Part shown: positions 44,301 to 51,573 of the stretch, piece after piece
How the letters are laid out: each line of letters starts with the position of its first letter
Numbering within the stretch: position 1 is the first letter of the stretch
Made by a program: the position numbers and the translations under genes
Assembly (NCBI GenBank): GCA_017347465.1
Contig: AP021858.1
Coordinates: 1,506,472-1,570,471 of the forward strand
Origin: Candidatus Nitrosymbiomonas proteolyticus
GTDB lineage: Bacteria; Armatimonadota; Fimbriimonadia; Fimbriimonadales; Fimbriimonadaceae
Reading direction: 5' to 3'
Length of the DNA: 64,000 nt
The notes under the pieces: generated by a model
Seen by the model: only the letters and a program-made list of their open reading frames with translations
Databases searched by the model: none
What the model was told of the DNA's origin: nothing

Positions 44301-44827
44301 GCGCGGAGCAAGCTCTTCCTCCTGAGGGCCAGTCGTATCGCACGGAGCCGGAAGCGCACTACCGCAAGGTGACGCGGCTGCTCCTGCGCGTGAAGTACAA
44401 CGCGGCCTATCCCTATGGGGTCGTGATGATGAAGCACGCGCCGAACTTGGCGACTGAGAAGACCGTTCACGCGCACGAGACCCGGTCGGACGGAAGGGCC
44501 ATTTCCCACGATACCGGCTACCAGTCGAACCTTAGGTACGGGTGCCAGCAGAGCTTGACCCGCGACTGGTCGATGCCGATGCACCAGACCGACACGCTTT
44601 TCCATAAGGCGAAGGTCGCGATGGCGTTCATGTTCGGAGGCGAGGCCGACAACCACGCGGTCAACACGGTTCCGAAGGAGACGCTGGTGAGGGTCGTTCG
44701 GGCCGAACCCGGAGGAATGGGCGGAGTCGGAATATGGCAGCCCGCGACGACCGGATACACGCCTGCCAACGAAAACGAGTTCATGAAATCCTATCTGTCC
44801 GGAGACATCGTCGAGGTGAAGAAGTGA
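41306..44827 (+). CDS. Nitrite oxidoreductase/nitrate reductase-like molybdenum catalytic subunit (periplasmic Nxr clade)
   Basis: 1173 residues, type II DMSO-reductase family. TTG at 41306 has AAGGAGG 7 nt upstream and opens directly with a twin-arginine signal (SRREFLIVTGAAAGAG), so the enzyme is exported folded. The FS0 region is Cys66, Asp70, Cys74, Cys114 (YVCSPNDTHACRMRAF, RGCSKGF). The likely Mo ligand is Asp274 in SNYTWHGDQ. Wording such as NPLDYYPNRGWEHIYRDQY and EEAQGGRKWSNYTWHGDQ closely follows NxrA of Nitrospira and anammox bacteria as I know it. It interconverts nitrite and nitrate; direction cannot be read from sequence. First gene of a plus-strand operon. Confidence 0.85.
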   Translation: MNKVSRREFLIVTGAAAGAGIWAGRSFSLLKAVEGVKNPLDYYPNRGWEHIYRDQYAYDDSFTYVCSPNDTHACRMRAFTRNGVVVRTEQNYDVDRYADLQGNTSTAHWHPRGCSKGFTLHRRVYGPYRLKYPMVRQGWKRWADDGFPYLTKELRKKYNFTTRGLDTFVRLSWDETFDYAARGMVAIAKTYSGDVGHQRLAAEGYPPEMLEAMHHAGTKCFKHRGGMGLLGVIGKYGMYRFSQMLALLDSHVRGVGPEEAQGGRKWSNYTWHGDQAPGHPYVHGLQAADGDFNDLRLSRLHIQCGKNLVENKMPESHFFNELMERGGKIVVITPEYGPPATRADYWLPVRPGCTDTALFLGITKVLMDEGKYDAEFVKQFTDFPLLVRTDNLKRLHAKEVFPGYKPSLNKDGYSFKTQGLKDDQYAKLGDYVVFDKKSNSLKAINRDQVGKVMAEAGLDPNLEFKGKIKLVSGEEVEVQTLWELYKVNLRDYDLQTVSEITSTPKELIKRLADDIGNPENWPVAIHIGEGINHWFHATLGNRAMYLPLMLTGNIGKPGGGQYTWAGNYKAALFQGSQWTGPGFLGWISEDPFNPNLDPNARAKDIKLAKYAKDEEPAYWNRGDRPLIVNTPGAGRKVFTGDTHMPTPTKVLWFTNVNLFNNAKHAYDMLFNVNPGIDLIMSQDIEMTSTCEYSDFILPANSWMEFETYEITASCSNPFLQIWKGGIKPVYDTKDDVAIMAGVAKRMGEILEDERFASFWKFALEGRTEVYIDRLMDGSTPMHGYTTKDIMDGKYGEPGAALLMFRTYPRIPLYEMVHDHVPCWTDTGRLNAYCDIPEAIEHGENFIVHREGPEATPYLPNVIVSSNPFIRPNNFGITPSMLQANVLDADLRTVANNKLSWAEVKGTQNPLWKQGFRFFCLTPKTRHRVHSQWSSVDWHMLWDSNFTDAYRKDKRNPHFGEHQMHMNPEAAKAMGIQDGDYVYVDANPADRPYRPRPTYGAEQALPPEGQSYRTEPEAHYRKVTRLLLRVKYNAAYPYGVVMMKHAPNLATEKTVHAHETRSDGRAISHDTGYQSNLRYGCQQSLTRDWSMPMHQTDTLFHKAKVAMAFMFGGEADNHAVNTVPKETLVRVVRAEPGGMGGVGIWQPATTGYTPANENEFMKSYLSGDIVEVKK

Positions 44828-45246
44828 GCAGGGAGGTTGCCGAGGACCTGATGGACCCCACAGAACGGCCGCTTGGACCTGCTCCTGTGAAGTCGGAAGT
44901 GGAGGAGGACGACCCGTACGACGCCACGGCAGTTATGCTTCCCTCGCCCCCCGGATTCGATTCGCTCGGTTCGATGGCAAGATGCATGGCCGAGGAGTAC
45001 GCGATGATGGGGTTTTCCGGACCGCTCCTCCTTAAGATGTTCCGAAATCCCTTCTATCAGGCGCTGCACGGAGTCTGGCAAGCGCGGGGCGACGCCTACG
45101 TCGTCGATTTGCTGCGGGGGGTCTTTGGAGACGAAGCGCTTTCTGACGAGGTCGTGAGTTCGATTCCGCAACCTCCGCGGACTCCGCTCGCAACCACGAT
45201 CCCCGTCGTTTCCGCGAACACCGACAGGAGCAACCCCCATGCCTAA
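44824..45246 (+). CDS. Unrecognised small protein inserted between the alpha and beta genes
   Basis: 140 residues from GTG 44824, which overlaps the alpha stop (GTGA); its own stop lies 8 nt inside the beta gene. The protein has an acidic, Pro-rich N-terminus, then a compact helical stretch (MARCMAEEYAMMGFSGPLLLKMF, FYQALHGVWQARGDAYVVDLL), and a Pro/Thr-rich tail. It has no signal peptide, no Cys pairs and no heme motif. The tight overlaps suggest fixed stoichiometry with the enzyme, for example as an assembly helper or soluble partner. I do not recognise the family. Confidence 0.7.
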   Translation: MSREVAEDLMDPTERPLGPAPVKSEVEEDDPYDATAVMLPSPPGFDSLGSMARCMAEEYAMMGFSGPLLLKMFRNPFYQALHGVWQARGDAYVVDLLRGVFGDEALSDEVVSSIPQPPRTPLATTIPVVSANTDRSNPHA

Positions 45247-46486
45247 GGTCAAGAACTGGCAGCTCGGCCGCGAAATGGATTACCGCTACGACGAAGCCCA
45301 CCCCGAGTGGCAGTTCGCAGCGGTGTTCAACATCAACCGATGCATCGCCTGTCAAACCTGTACGATGGCCTGCAAGTCCACGTGGACCTTCTCGCGAGGC
45401 CAAGAATACATGTGGTGGAACAACGTCGAGACCAAGCCGTATGGCGGCTATCCGAAGTTCTGGGACGTAAAGACCCTCGAACTCATGGAGCAGGCGAATC
45501 CGAACGGACAAAGGTGGAACACAGCTACGTCGGACAAAGAGGCCCCGTACGGGGTGTACGAAGGCAAAACGGTCTTCGAGCTTTCGCCTAAGGATAGGTT
45601 CGCCCTTGGCTATCTGCCGACCGACGACGAATGGCAGGTGCCGAACCTCTATGAGGACAACGCGGTGGGGCCGCGGGGCGAGGAGAACAAGTATCCCAAG
45701 GGCGGCGGGCTCGACGAACACGGGACGTGGTTCTTCTACCTGGCGCGAATCTGCAATCACTGCACCTATCCGGCCTGCCTCGCGGCCTGCCCGCGTCAAG
45801 CGCCTTATAAGAGGCCTGAGGACGGCATCGTTCTGATCGACCAACAGAGGTGTTGGGGCTACCGAAGGTGCGTCGAGGCCTGTCCCTACAAGAAGGCGAT
45901 GTATCGCCCAGAAACCAAGACCAGCGAAAAGTGCATCGCTTGCTACCCCCGTATCGAGGGAAAGGATCCGCTGGGCGGCGGAGTGCCGATCGAGACTCGC
46001 TGCATGAGCGTTTGCGTGGGCAAGATCCGCCTTCAGGGGCTCGTGAAGGTCGATGGCAACGGCGAGTGGGCGCACGACCCCGAAAACCCGCTCTACTACC
46101 TCGTTCGAGAGGAGAAGGTCGGATTGCCGCTTTACCCGCAGTTCGGGACGGAGCCCAACATCTATTACATCCCGCCGCGATGGGTTCCGAGGTCCTACCT
46201 TCACCAGATGTTCGGACCCGGCGCCGACCACGCCATCGAGCGCTATGTCATGCCTTCTCGCAAGCTCCTTGCCGTGCTGCAACTCTTCCGCGCCACTCGC
46301 ACGATCATCTTCAGGTTCGAGGTGATCGAAGGCAAGAAGATCGGCGAAGCCAATGTGAACGGCAAGACCCTCGAGCTATTCGACGACACGGTGGTCGGAT
46401 ATGACAAGAACGGCAAGGAGGCGATTCGCATGAACGTCCTGGAACCGTTCCACCTTCGAGACGAGAAGTACCCGAACTCGATTTAG
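45239..46486 (+). CDS. Nitrite oxidoreductase/nitrate reductase-like Fe-S (beta) subunit
   Basis: 415 residues with four cluster motifs: CIACQTCTMACKSTW, ICNHCTYPACLAACPRQAP, CWGYRRCVEACPYKKA (Trp in place of one Cys, typical of a [3Fe-4S] cluster), and CIACYPR...CMSVCVGKIR. The segment GQEYMWWNNVETKPYGGYP is characteristic of NxrB of the Nitrospira/anammox type. No signal peptide; it is presumably carried out with the TAT-tagged alpha subunit. It transfers electrons between the Mo site and the heme subunit. Confidence 0.88.
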   Translation: MPKVKNWQLGREMDYRYDEAHPEWQFAAVFNINRCIACQTCTMACKSTWTFSRGQEYMWWNNVETKPYGGYPKFWDVKTLELMEQANPNGQRWNTATSDKEAPYGVYEGKTVFELSPKDRFALGYLPTDDEWQVPNLYEDNAVGPRGEENKYPKGGGLDEHGTWFFYLARICNHCTYPACLAACPRQAPYKRPEDGIVLIDQQRCWGYRRCVEACPYKKAMYRPETKTSEKCIACYPRIEGKDPLGGGVPIETRCMSVCVGKIRLQGLVKVDGNGEWAHDPENPLYYLVREEKVGLPLYPQFGTEPNIYYIPPRWVPRSYLHQMFGPGADHAIERYVMPSRKLLAVLQLFRATRTIIFRFEVIEGKKIGEANVNGKTLELFDDTVVGYDKNGKEAIRMNVLEPFHLRDEKYPNSI

Positions 46487-46496
46487 GGAGTCGACG

Positions 46497-47423
46497 ATGC
46501 AGTCCACAGAATCGAACGTGCGACAAGAGCCTTCCTCGGGGAAGATTCTGGGAATCAACCCGGACGCCAAGGGCGGCCGCAAGAGCAGGCCACGCCGAAA
46601 GGGGCGGAACCTCTCACCCGAACGGCAGGCCTCGCTCGCCTTGGCTCGATCGAGAATGTACTTGCTGCTGTCGCTGGGCTTTCGGTATCCGTCCGAAGAG
46701 ACCTTCGAGTGCCTCAAGATTGAGTGCGAAGCGGTCCGAGAGGCGATTCGGAAGGGCTTCCTTCCCGCGGCGACGGCCGACGGCAGCCTCCAGGAAGAGG
46801 TGGAGCGCCTTGCAGCCTTCCTTGAGGACCTCGACTTTCCGAAATTCGAGGCCGAGTACCTGCGGGTCTTCACTCATGTGATCACCTCGGATTGTCACCC
46901 TTGCGAGACCGCTTACACCGCCACGCACCTCTTCCAGCAGGCGAACAAGCTCTCGGACCTCAACGGCTTCTACCGAGCGTTTGGAGTTACACCCGGAACT
47001 GAGCGCCCCGACCATATCAGCGTCGAGGCCGAGTTCATGGCCTATCTCGCGCAAAAGGAAGCTCGGGCCGCCTCGACGGGACGCCCGCGACGAGCTTCGG
47101 CGATGTACCGGACCCAAGTCGCCTTCCTGGAAACCCATTTGGGGCCCTGGGTACGGGTGTTTGCGAAGTTCGTAGCCATCAAGGCGCCGAGCGGTCCGCA
47201 CCATTGCCTAGCCAACCTAGTGAGTAGGTTCTTCCCCTGGGAGTTTGCGGAGCAAGGGGCTCGGGTCCATGAGATTTCCGGCCCGCCGAAACCGCTCCCT
47301 TTGATGCAGCAAAAAGAGATGGAAACGGAGGACGACGAGTGTCCCGTGTTCGAGTTGGCCTGTTCGCGCCAAGGAGTGCTGGGCACTCATGCAGACACCT
47401 TTGGGTTGGGAGGAGATGACTAA
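46497..47423 (+). CDS. TorD/NarJ-family chaperone of the molybdoenzyme
   Basis: 308 residues. After a basic, probably disordered N-terminus (about 45 residues, GGRKSRPRRKGRN) comes the all-helical TorD fold: ARSRMYLLLSLGFRYPSEETF, FEAEYLRVFTHVITSDCHPCETAYTA (the family-typical Y..LF signature region), and PDHISVEAEFMAYLAQKEA. It is cytoplasmic; it binds the alpha subunit during cofactor insertion and holds back TAT export. It lies 10 nt after the beta gene. Confidence 0.85.
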   Translation: MQSTESNVRQEPSSGKILGINPDAKGGRKSRPRRKGRNLSPERQASLALARSRMYLLLSLGFRYPSEETFECLKIECEAVREAIRKGFLPAATADGSLQEEVERLAAFLEDLDFPKFEAEYLRVFTHVITSDCHPCETAYTATHLFQQANKLSDLNGFYRAFGVTPGTERPDHISVEAEFMAYLAQKEARAASTGRPRRASAMYRTQVAFLETHLGPWVRVFAKFVAIKAPSGPHHCLANLVSRFFPWEFAEQGARVHEISGPPKPLPLMQQKEMETEDDECPVFELACSRQGVLGTHADTFGLGGDD

Positions 47424-47426
47424 ACC

Positions 47427-48371
47427 ATGTTGTTCGATCGAAACACGACGGCGATCCTAGTTCTCTGTTTGATCGCTACGGTGGTTCTGACCGCAACGCG
47501 AACTCGAATCAGTTCCTCGGCCGTTCCCGCGCTCGTGGCCCGAACGGTCGATTCCGCGTCGGCCTCAGACCCGGATTCGCCGGCTTGGGACGAGGCGAAA
47601 GGGATGCGGATCGCGCTCAGTTCGGGTGGCGCGGGTTTGGTGCGAACCGCCACGGTCCGGACCTTGAGCGATGGGGAACTGCTCTACATCCTGCTCGAAT
47701 GGACCGACGAATCTCCGGACCTCAGCTTCAAGGGACCCTATGAGTTCATCGAACGAGGCGAGACCTTGCGCGACGCCGCGCAGATCGCGTTTTCTGCGGG
47801 GAAGGTCGAGCCGATGCCGCTTTTCGCCTTGGCCGGATCGACGGGAGCCGTGACGCTCTGGCAGTGGAACTCTCACTGGCAAAGGGCCTTCGAGACCGCC
47901 CAGGCCGGGGTCATCGGAGACCGTACGCCCGACAACATTGCCGATATGTACCCCTATGAGGGCGAAATCCTCTACTACCCTGCTCGGGCTGCTGGCAACG
48001 AAAACGCTCGCGAGAGTCGGTCTGAGCCCGCCGAGGCCATGATTGCAGCCCGCAACTCAGGGCTCAAGCTGCACCCGGACGCCCGGCTTGTGGGCCGAGG
48101 CTCTTGGTCGGGGGGCAAGTGGCGTGTTCACTTCGTCCGGCCTCTGGTAACGCCCGGCGACCCGGGCCCCATCTTCAGCAATTCACGAACTACGTTCGCA
48201 GTCTCGCTGTGGGATGGCGGCCAAGGGGACCGAGGGGCGTCGCGAGCGGTTTCGACTCCGATTCTCTTATATGCGGACGTGCCTATGGCGGCAAACACCC
48301 TTCGCGTTGCGGCCAACTGGCCCCAGGATGCAACGGCGGCGTCTGAGACGCGTGCGACGAGAGGAAACTAA
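47427..48371 (+). CDS. Ethylbenzene-dehydrogenase-type heme b (gamma) subunit
   Basis: 314 residues. An N-terminal helix (TTAILVLCLIATVVLTA) acts as signal or anchor, followed by a DOMON-like beta-sandwich as in EbdC/DdhC/PcrC/NxrC: AWDEAKGMRIALSS, LLYILLEWTDES, DAAQIAFS..KVEPMPLFA (Met as possible heme ligand), and GGKWRVHFVRPL. It would carry electrons out of the Fe-S subunit to a periplasmic or membrane acceptor. It lies 3 nt after the chaperone gene. Confidence 0.82.
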   Translation: MLFDRNTTAILVLCLIATVVLTATRTRISSSAVPALVARTVDSASASDPDSPAWDEAKGMRIALSSGGAGLVRTATVRTLSDGELLYILLEWTDESPDLSFKGPYEFIERGETLRDAAQIAFSAGKVEPMPLFALAGSTGAVTLWQWNSHWQRAFETAQAGVIGDRTPDNIADMYPYEGEILYYPARAAGNENARESRSEPAEAMIAARNSGLKLHPDARLVGRGSWSGGKWRVHFVRPLVTPGDPGPIFSNSRTTFAVSLWDGGQGDRGASRAVSTPILLYADVPMAANTLRVAANWPQDATAASETRATRGN

Positions 48372-49312
48372 TGGCGGTCCAACAACCCTTGTCACCGACA
48401 TCCGGAGTTCACCCACTCAGGCCGATCTTGGCGCTGGCGGCCCTTTTCGGATTGGGAGAACTCGCGCTCCTTCGCTTCGTTGGGGCTCTGAGCTTTGACA
48501 GGACGATCGCCACGGGCGCGGTTGCTGGGGGCTGGGCTTCGACCGTCGGCAGCTTCTTTCTCGACTTCGCCACGATCCTGGTGTTCGTGAGCCTTGTGGT
48601 CTTTGCCTTGACTCCTTTGCGCTGGCGAAGCGGCTGGAGCTTTACCCTTGTGGGGTACGTGCTCCTCGCCGCGATCCTGCCTTGGGCTTCGGCGATGGGA
48701 CCGTGGGTTCCGGCTACTTTTGGGTTCATCAGCGCGGCGCTGACGCTCGTGGTGGGATTGGTGGCTCTCGTCCGGCCCAATGCGGAAGGCAAGTTCGCCA
48801 TTGGGCTCTTGCTGCTGGCCTTCGTCTGCGCTTACGTCTACGCCCTCTCGCCCGCCTTCCTCAGTCCGTCGAACATCGTTGCTCCGGGAGGACCGGGAAC
48901 TCTGGGCTTCGGCGAGGTCTTGTACGTCGTAGCCGGAGGGTTCGCGTTCTACGCTTGGGGATGGCGGCGCATTCAGGAAAACCGCGCCGGGCTGTATGCC
49001 GGCCTCGCCGCGGCGTTGGCGTTGGCGCTCTATTTTGGAGTGGGCGGGCCTTCCGCTGTGGCCGCACTCACACAAGCCACAGGCCTGACCGTCTTTCTCC
49101 CAGTTTGGGTCTATGTCGTCAGCACGTTCTTCTTCGCGACGACGGCGTTCTCTTGTGTCCTTGACAAGAACTCGTTTGCGACGGGGGCTGCGTTCCTCCT
49201 CTTCCTCATTGCGGGGCTTCTGCCGGTCACCAGCTACCAGCAGGCGCTAGTCGTCATGGGGATGGTGTTGCTGGCTCATGGGCAAGACGCGTTTCGAATG
49301 GGTGCCGAGTAG
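48371..49312 (+). CDS. Multi-helix membrane protein of unknown role, last in the nxr-like operon
   Basis: 313 residues with about 9 hydrophobic helices (for example ILALAALFGLGELALLRFVG, FVSLVVFALTPL, AFLLFLIAGLLPVTSY). It shares one base with the gamma stop/start, so it is in the operon. No heme-His pairs typical of NarI or NrfD are evident. It could anchor the complex, or be an unrelated transporter or a cytochrome-like protein; I do not recognise the family. Confidence 0.6.
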   Translation: MAVQQPLSPTSGVHPLRPILALAALFGLGELALLRFVGALSFDRTIATGAVAGGWASTVGSFFLDFATILVFVSLVVFALTPLRWRSGWSFTLVGYVLLAAILPWASAMGPWVPATFGFISAALTLVVGLVALVRPNAEGKFAIGLLLLAFVCAYVYALSPAFLSPSNIVAPGGPGTLGFGEVLYVVAGGFAFYAWGWRRIQENRAGLYAGLAAALALALYFGVGGPSAVAALTQATGLTVFLPVWVYVVSTFFFATTAFSCVLDKNSFATGAAFLLFLIAGLLPVTSYQQALVVMGMVLLAHGQDAFRMGAE

Positions 49313-49357
49313 GGGTCCTTCGGGCGCGGCAAGAGGACTCGGCGGCCTCGTATCTCG

Positions 49358-49363
49358 TAGACT
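49358..49363 (+). promoter_or_regulatory. -10 element for a leaderless mRNA (ubiX)
   Basis: TAGACT, 6 nt, then the ATG at 49370. Same hexamer and spacing as upstream of the D-lyxose isomerase gene on the other strand. Confidence 0.5.
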
Positions 49364-49369
49364 TACGCC

Positions 49370-49969
49370 ATGTCGACTGGTACCCTCATTGTGGGCGTCA
49401 CAGGCGCGAGTGGAGCCATCTACGCGCAACGGTTCCTGCGGGAGGCTTCCCGCCTCTACGACCGGATATACCTCATCCTCTCCGAGCAGGCTTGCCAGGT
49501 GGCCGAACATGAGTTGGGAGTGAGGCTCGACAAGGCGGCGTTCGACCCCGAATCGTGGTTGGGAAAACCCCTAGATAACCTAGTTTTATTGGGGGATCGC
49601 GACTATTTCACACCGCCCGCGAGCGGCTCATTTCGGCATGAGGGCATGGTCATCGTTCCGTGTTCGATGGGCACGGCCGGCCGCATCGCAAACGGGGTGA
49701 GCGACGACCTCTTGACGCGCTGCGCGGACGTTTGCCTGAAGGAGAGACGCAAGCTCGTTGTCGTTCCCCGCGAGATGCCCTGGAACTTGATCATGCTGCG
49801 GAATCTGACTTCGATTACCGAAGCCGGCGGGATCGTCGTGCCCGCTTCCCCCGCGTGGTACGGCCGTCCCAAATCGCTAGAGGACCTAGCGGATACGGTC
49901 GTGGCGCGCGTCCTGCAAGCATTGGGACACGATTCCGACCTTATTCGCCCTTGGATGGCCGATGAGTAG
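49370..49969 (+). CDS. ubiX: Flavin prenyltransferase UbiX
   Basis: 199 residues. It attaches a dimethylallyl group to FMN to make prenylated FMN for UbiD-type decarboxylases. Landmarks: LIVGVTGASGAIYAQRFL, VIVPCSMGTAGRIANGVSDDLLTRCADVCLKERRKLVVVPREMPW, and VPASPAWYGRP. No ubiD gene is in the window. The 3' end overlaps the next start by 8 nt. Confidence 0.93.
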   Translation: MSTGTLIVGVTGASGAIYAQRFLREASRLYDRIYLILSEQACQVAEHELGVRLDKAAFDPESWLGKPLDNLVLLGDRDYFTPPASGSFRHEGMVIVPCSMGTAGRIANGVSDDLLTRCADVCLKERRKLVVVPREMPWNLIMLRNLTSITEAGGIVVPASPAWYGRPKSLEDLADTVVARVLQALGHDSDLIRPWMADE

Positions 49970-50876
49970 GGTCGTGGTTGCGGGAGGGAGCGGTTTTCTG
50001 GGAAGCGCGCTTTTGGCCGCCCTGAAGCTGCGCGGGGTTCAAACGGTCGTCCTCTCGCGCTCCGGCTCTCCCATCTGCAACGCCGACGAAGTGGTCGTGT
50101 GGGACGCCAAGTCGCTGGGGGCTTGGACGGACGCGCTGGTGGGCGCCGATTGCGTTGTCAATCTCTGCGGTTCACCGATCGACCGGAAGTGGACGGACGA
50201 AGAGAAACGCCGGATCGTTTCCAGCCGCGTCGAGCCCACGCGAACCCTGGGGCATGCGCTTTCCACCCTGAATCGCCGGCCCGCGCAGTGGGTCAACATC
50301 AGCGCCATCGGATATTATGGGAACCTAGCGACTGGACTTGCCGCAGAGGATAGCCCTCCGGGCGACGACTTCCTCGGCCAGGCCTGCGCTTCATGGGAGG
50401 CGGCCCAGAGGGAAACGGTCCCGGAGCGCGTCCGAGCTTGCCGGATTCGTCTTGGCGTCGTTATGGGGAAGCAGGCCGGGTTCTTACCCATCGTCGCATC
50501 CCTCGCGCGCTGGTTTCTCGGCGGTGCGGCGGGTTTGGGGAAGCAATGGGTGAGCTGGATTCATCTCGAAGATGCAGTGGCGTTGATGCTTTGGGCCATC
50601 GAAAATCGGCTGGAGGGAGCGTGGAATGCCGTCGCTCCCCATCCGCTTCCCAACGCCGAACTCATGGCGAAGGTGCGCAAGGCCCTCGGCCGTCCGTGGT
50701 GTCCGCCCGCTCCTGCGTTCCTCATTCAATCGATAGCTGGATGGATCGGCAAGGAGGGCGCCGTGATTCTGGGCGGGCAACGAGTCTCAGCCGAGAAGTG
50801 CCTTTCCGAGGGATTCGAGTTCCGATACCCTGACGCCGAGTCCGCCTTGGACAATCTGCTTCGGGAAAACAAGTGA
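49962..50876 (+). CDS. TIGR01777-family NAD(P)-binding epimerase (YfcH/SDR39U1-like)
   Basis: 304 residues. The Rossmann GGSGFLGSALL glycine motif is at the very N-terminus, then VVNLCGSPIDRKWTDEEKRRIVSSRVEPTRTL, WVNISAIGYYGN (Ser/Tyr of the SDR active site), RIRLGVVMGKQAGFLPI, and the C-terminal DUF1731 helix region (PAFLIQSIAGWIGKEGAVILGGQRV). The reaction is unknown. Coupled to ubiX by an 8-nt overlap. Confidence 0.9.
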   Translation: MSRVVVAGGSGFLGSALLAALKLRGVQTVVLSRSGSPICNADEVVVWDAKSLGAWTDALVGADCVVNLCGSPIDRKWTDEEKRRIVSSRVEPTRTLGHALSTLNRRPAQWVNISAIGYYGNLATGLAAEDSPPGDDFLGQACASWEAAQRETVPERVRACRIRLGVVMGKQAGFLPIVASLARWFLGGAAGLGKQWVSWIHLEDAVALMLWAIENRLEGAWNAVAPHPLPNAELMAKVRKALGRPWCPPAPAFLIQSIAGWIGKEGAVILGGQRVSAEKCLSEGFEFRYPDAESALDNLLRENK

Positions 50877-50897
50877 ACCCAGGCGGCTTCTGTCTGC

Positions 50898-51419
50898 CTA
50901 CCTAGCGATCTTGGTGACCGAGTACGTAAGCGGCCCGTCCGGGGCGTCCACGCTGATCGTGTCCCCGGTCTTGCTGCCGAGCAGCGCCGAACCCATCGGG
51001 GACTCGTTGCTGATGTAGTCTCGGTTCGGATCCGCTTCTATGCTCGATACCACGCGGACCGTAAAGCTTTCTCCAAGCGAGGAATCGCTTAGGGTGACTA
51101 GCGATCCGATCCCGACGAACGAGGTGGGAATGTCCTCCTCGTTCAGGACCTGCGCCGTACCAAAAATCGACTTGAGTTCGGCGATCCGGTTTTCGACGAT
51201 CGCCTGTTCGAACTTCACTTCGTCGAGCTCGCTGTTGTCTTCGCTGAACTCGCCGTGCTCTTGGCTCTCTCTAATCCGTTCAGCGATCTCAGGCCGCTTT
51301 TCCAGCGTGAGGTATTCGAGCTCCTTCTTGAGCTCCTCGTGGCCCTCAGGCGTCAACCACACGATCGTGCCGCTTACCTCGGTCTGACCGTTCCCCGCGA
51401 TGCTGTTGATTTCTTCCAT
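50898..51419 (-). CDS. Second GreA-like transcript cleavage factor homologue
   Basis: 173 residues from the ATG at 51419. Coiled-coil N-terminal domain with the tip GEFSEDNSELDEVK, in which the canonical Asp is Glu while the second acidic residue stays. The C-terminal FKBP-like domain carries SPMGSALLGSKTGDTISV. It is clearly paralogous to greA at 32160 but diverged, and has a 12-residue N-terminal extension. It may be a GreA/GreB/Gfh-like regulator with altered or no cleavage activity. TATAAT at 51436-51441 lies 16 nt before the ATG. Confidence 0.85.
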   Translation of the reverse strand: MEEINSIAGNGQTEVSGTIVWLTPEGHEELKKELEYLTLEKRPEIAERIRESQEHGEFSEDNSELDEVKFEQAIVENRIAELKSIFGTAQVLNEEDIPTSFVGIGSLVTLSDSSLGESFTVRVVSSIEADPNRDYISNESPMGSALLGSKTGDTISVDAPDGPLTYSVTKIAR

Positions 51420-51435
51420 AACTGATCGATCCGCA

Positions 51436-51441
51436 ATTATA
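51436..51441 (-). promoter_or_regulatory. Consensus -10 of the second greA-like gene
   Basis: TATAAT on the minus strand, 16 nt before the ATG at 51419, preceded by CCTTAG; no clear -35. Confidence 0.45.
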
Positions 51442-51560
51442 CTAAGGTTCCTATCCCATACGTCTCCACAAGACCTGATGTTTCGGTGTGTTGGACATAT
51501 CGGCAAGACGTTGCCCGCTCCTTATGGGTTCGCATCGAGTTATCGCATACCTCCAGAAGG

Positions 51561-51566
51561 TAGGCT
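51561..51566 (+). promoter_or_regulatory. -10 element for a leaderless mRNA (exported protein before pilT genes)
   Basis: TAGGCT, 7 nt, then the ATG at 51574, in line with the TAnnnT spacing rule seen elsewhere. Confidence 0.4.
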
Positions 51567-51573
51567 CGGCCTG

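Noticed and set aside
43406-44656. 416-codon minus-strand frame antisense to the alpha subunit gene
   Set aside because: Shadow of the conserved catalytic gene, Arg/His/Val-rich with no recognisable fold.
45032-46282. 416-codon minus-strand frame antisense to the beta subunit gene
   Set aside because: The opposite strand encodes an unmistakable four-cluster Fe-S protein; this frame has no support.
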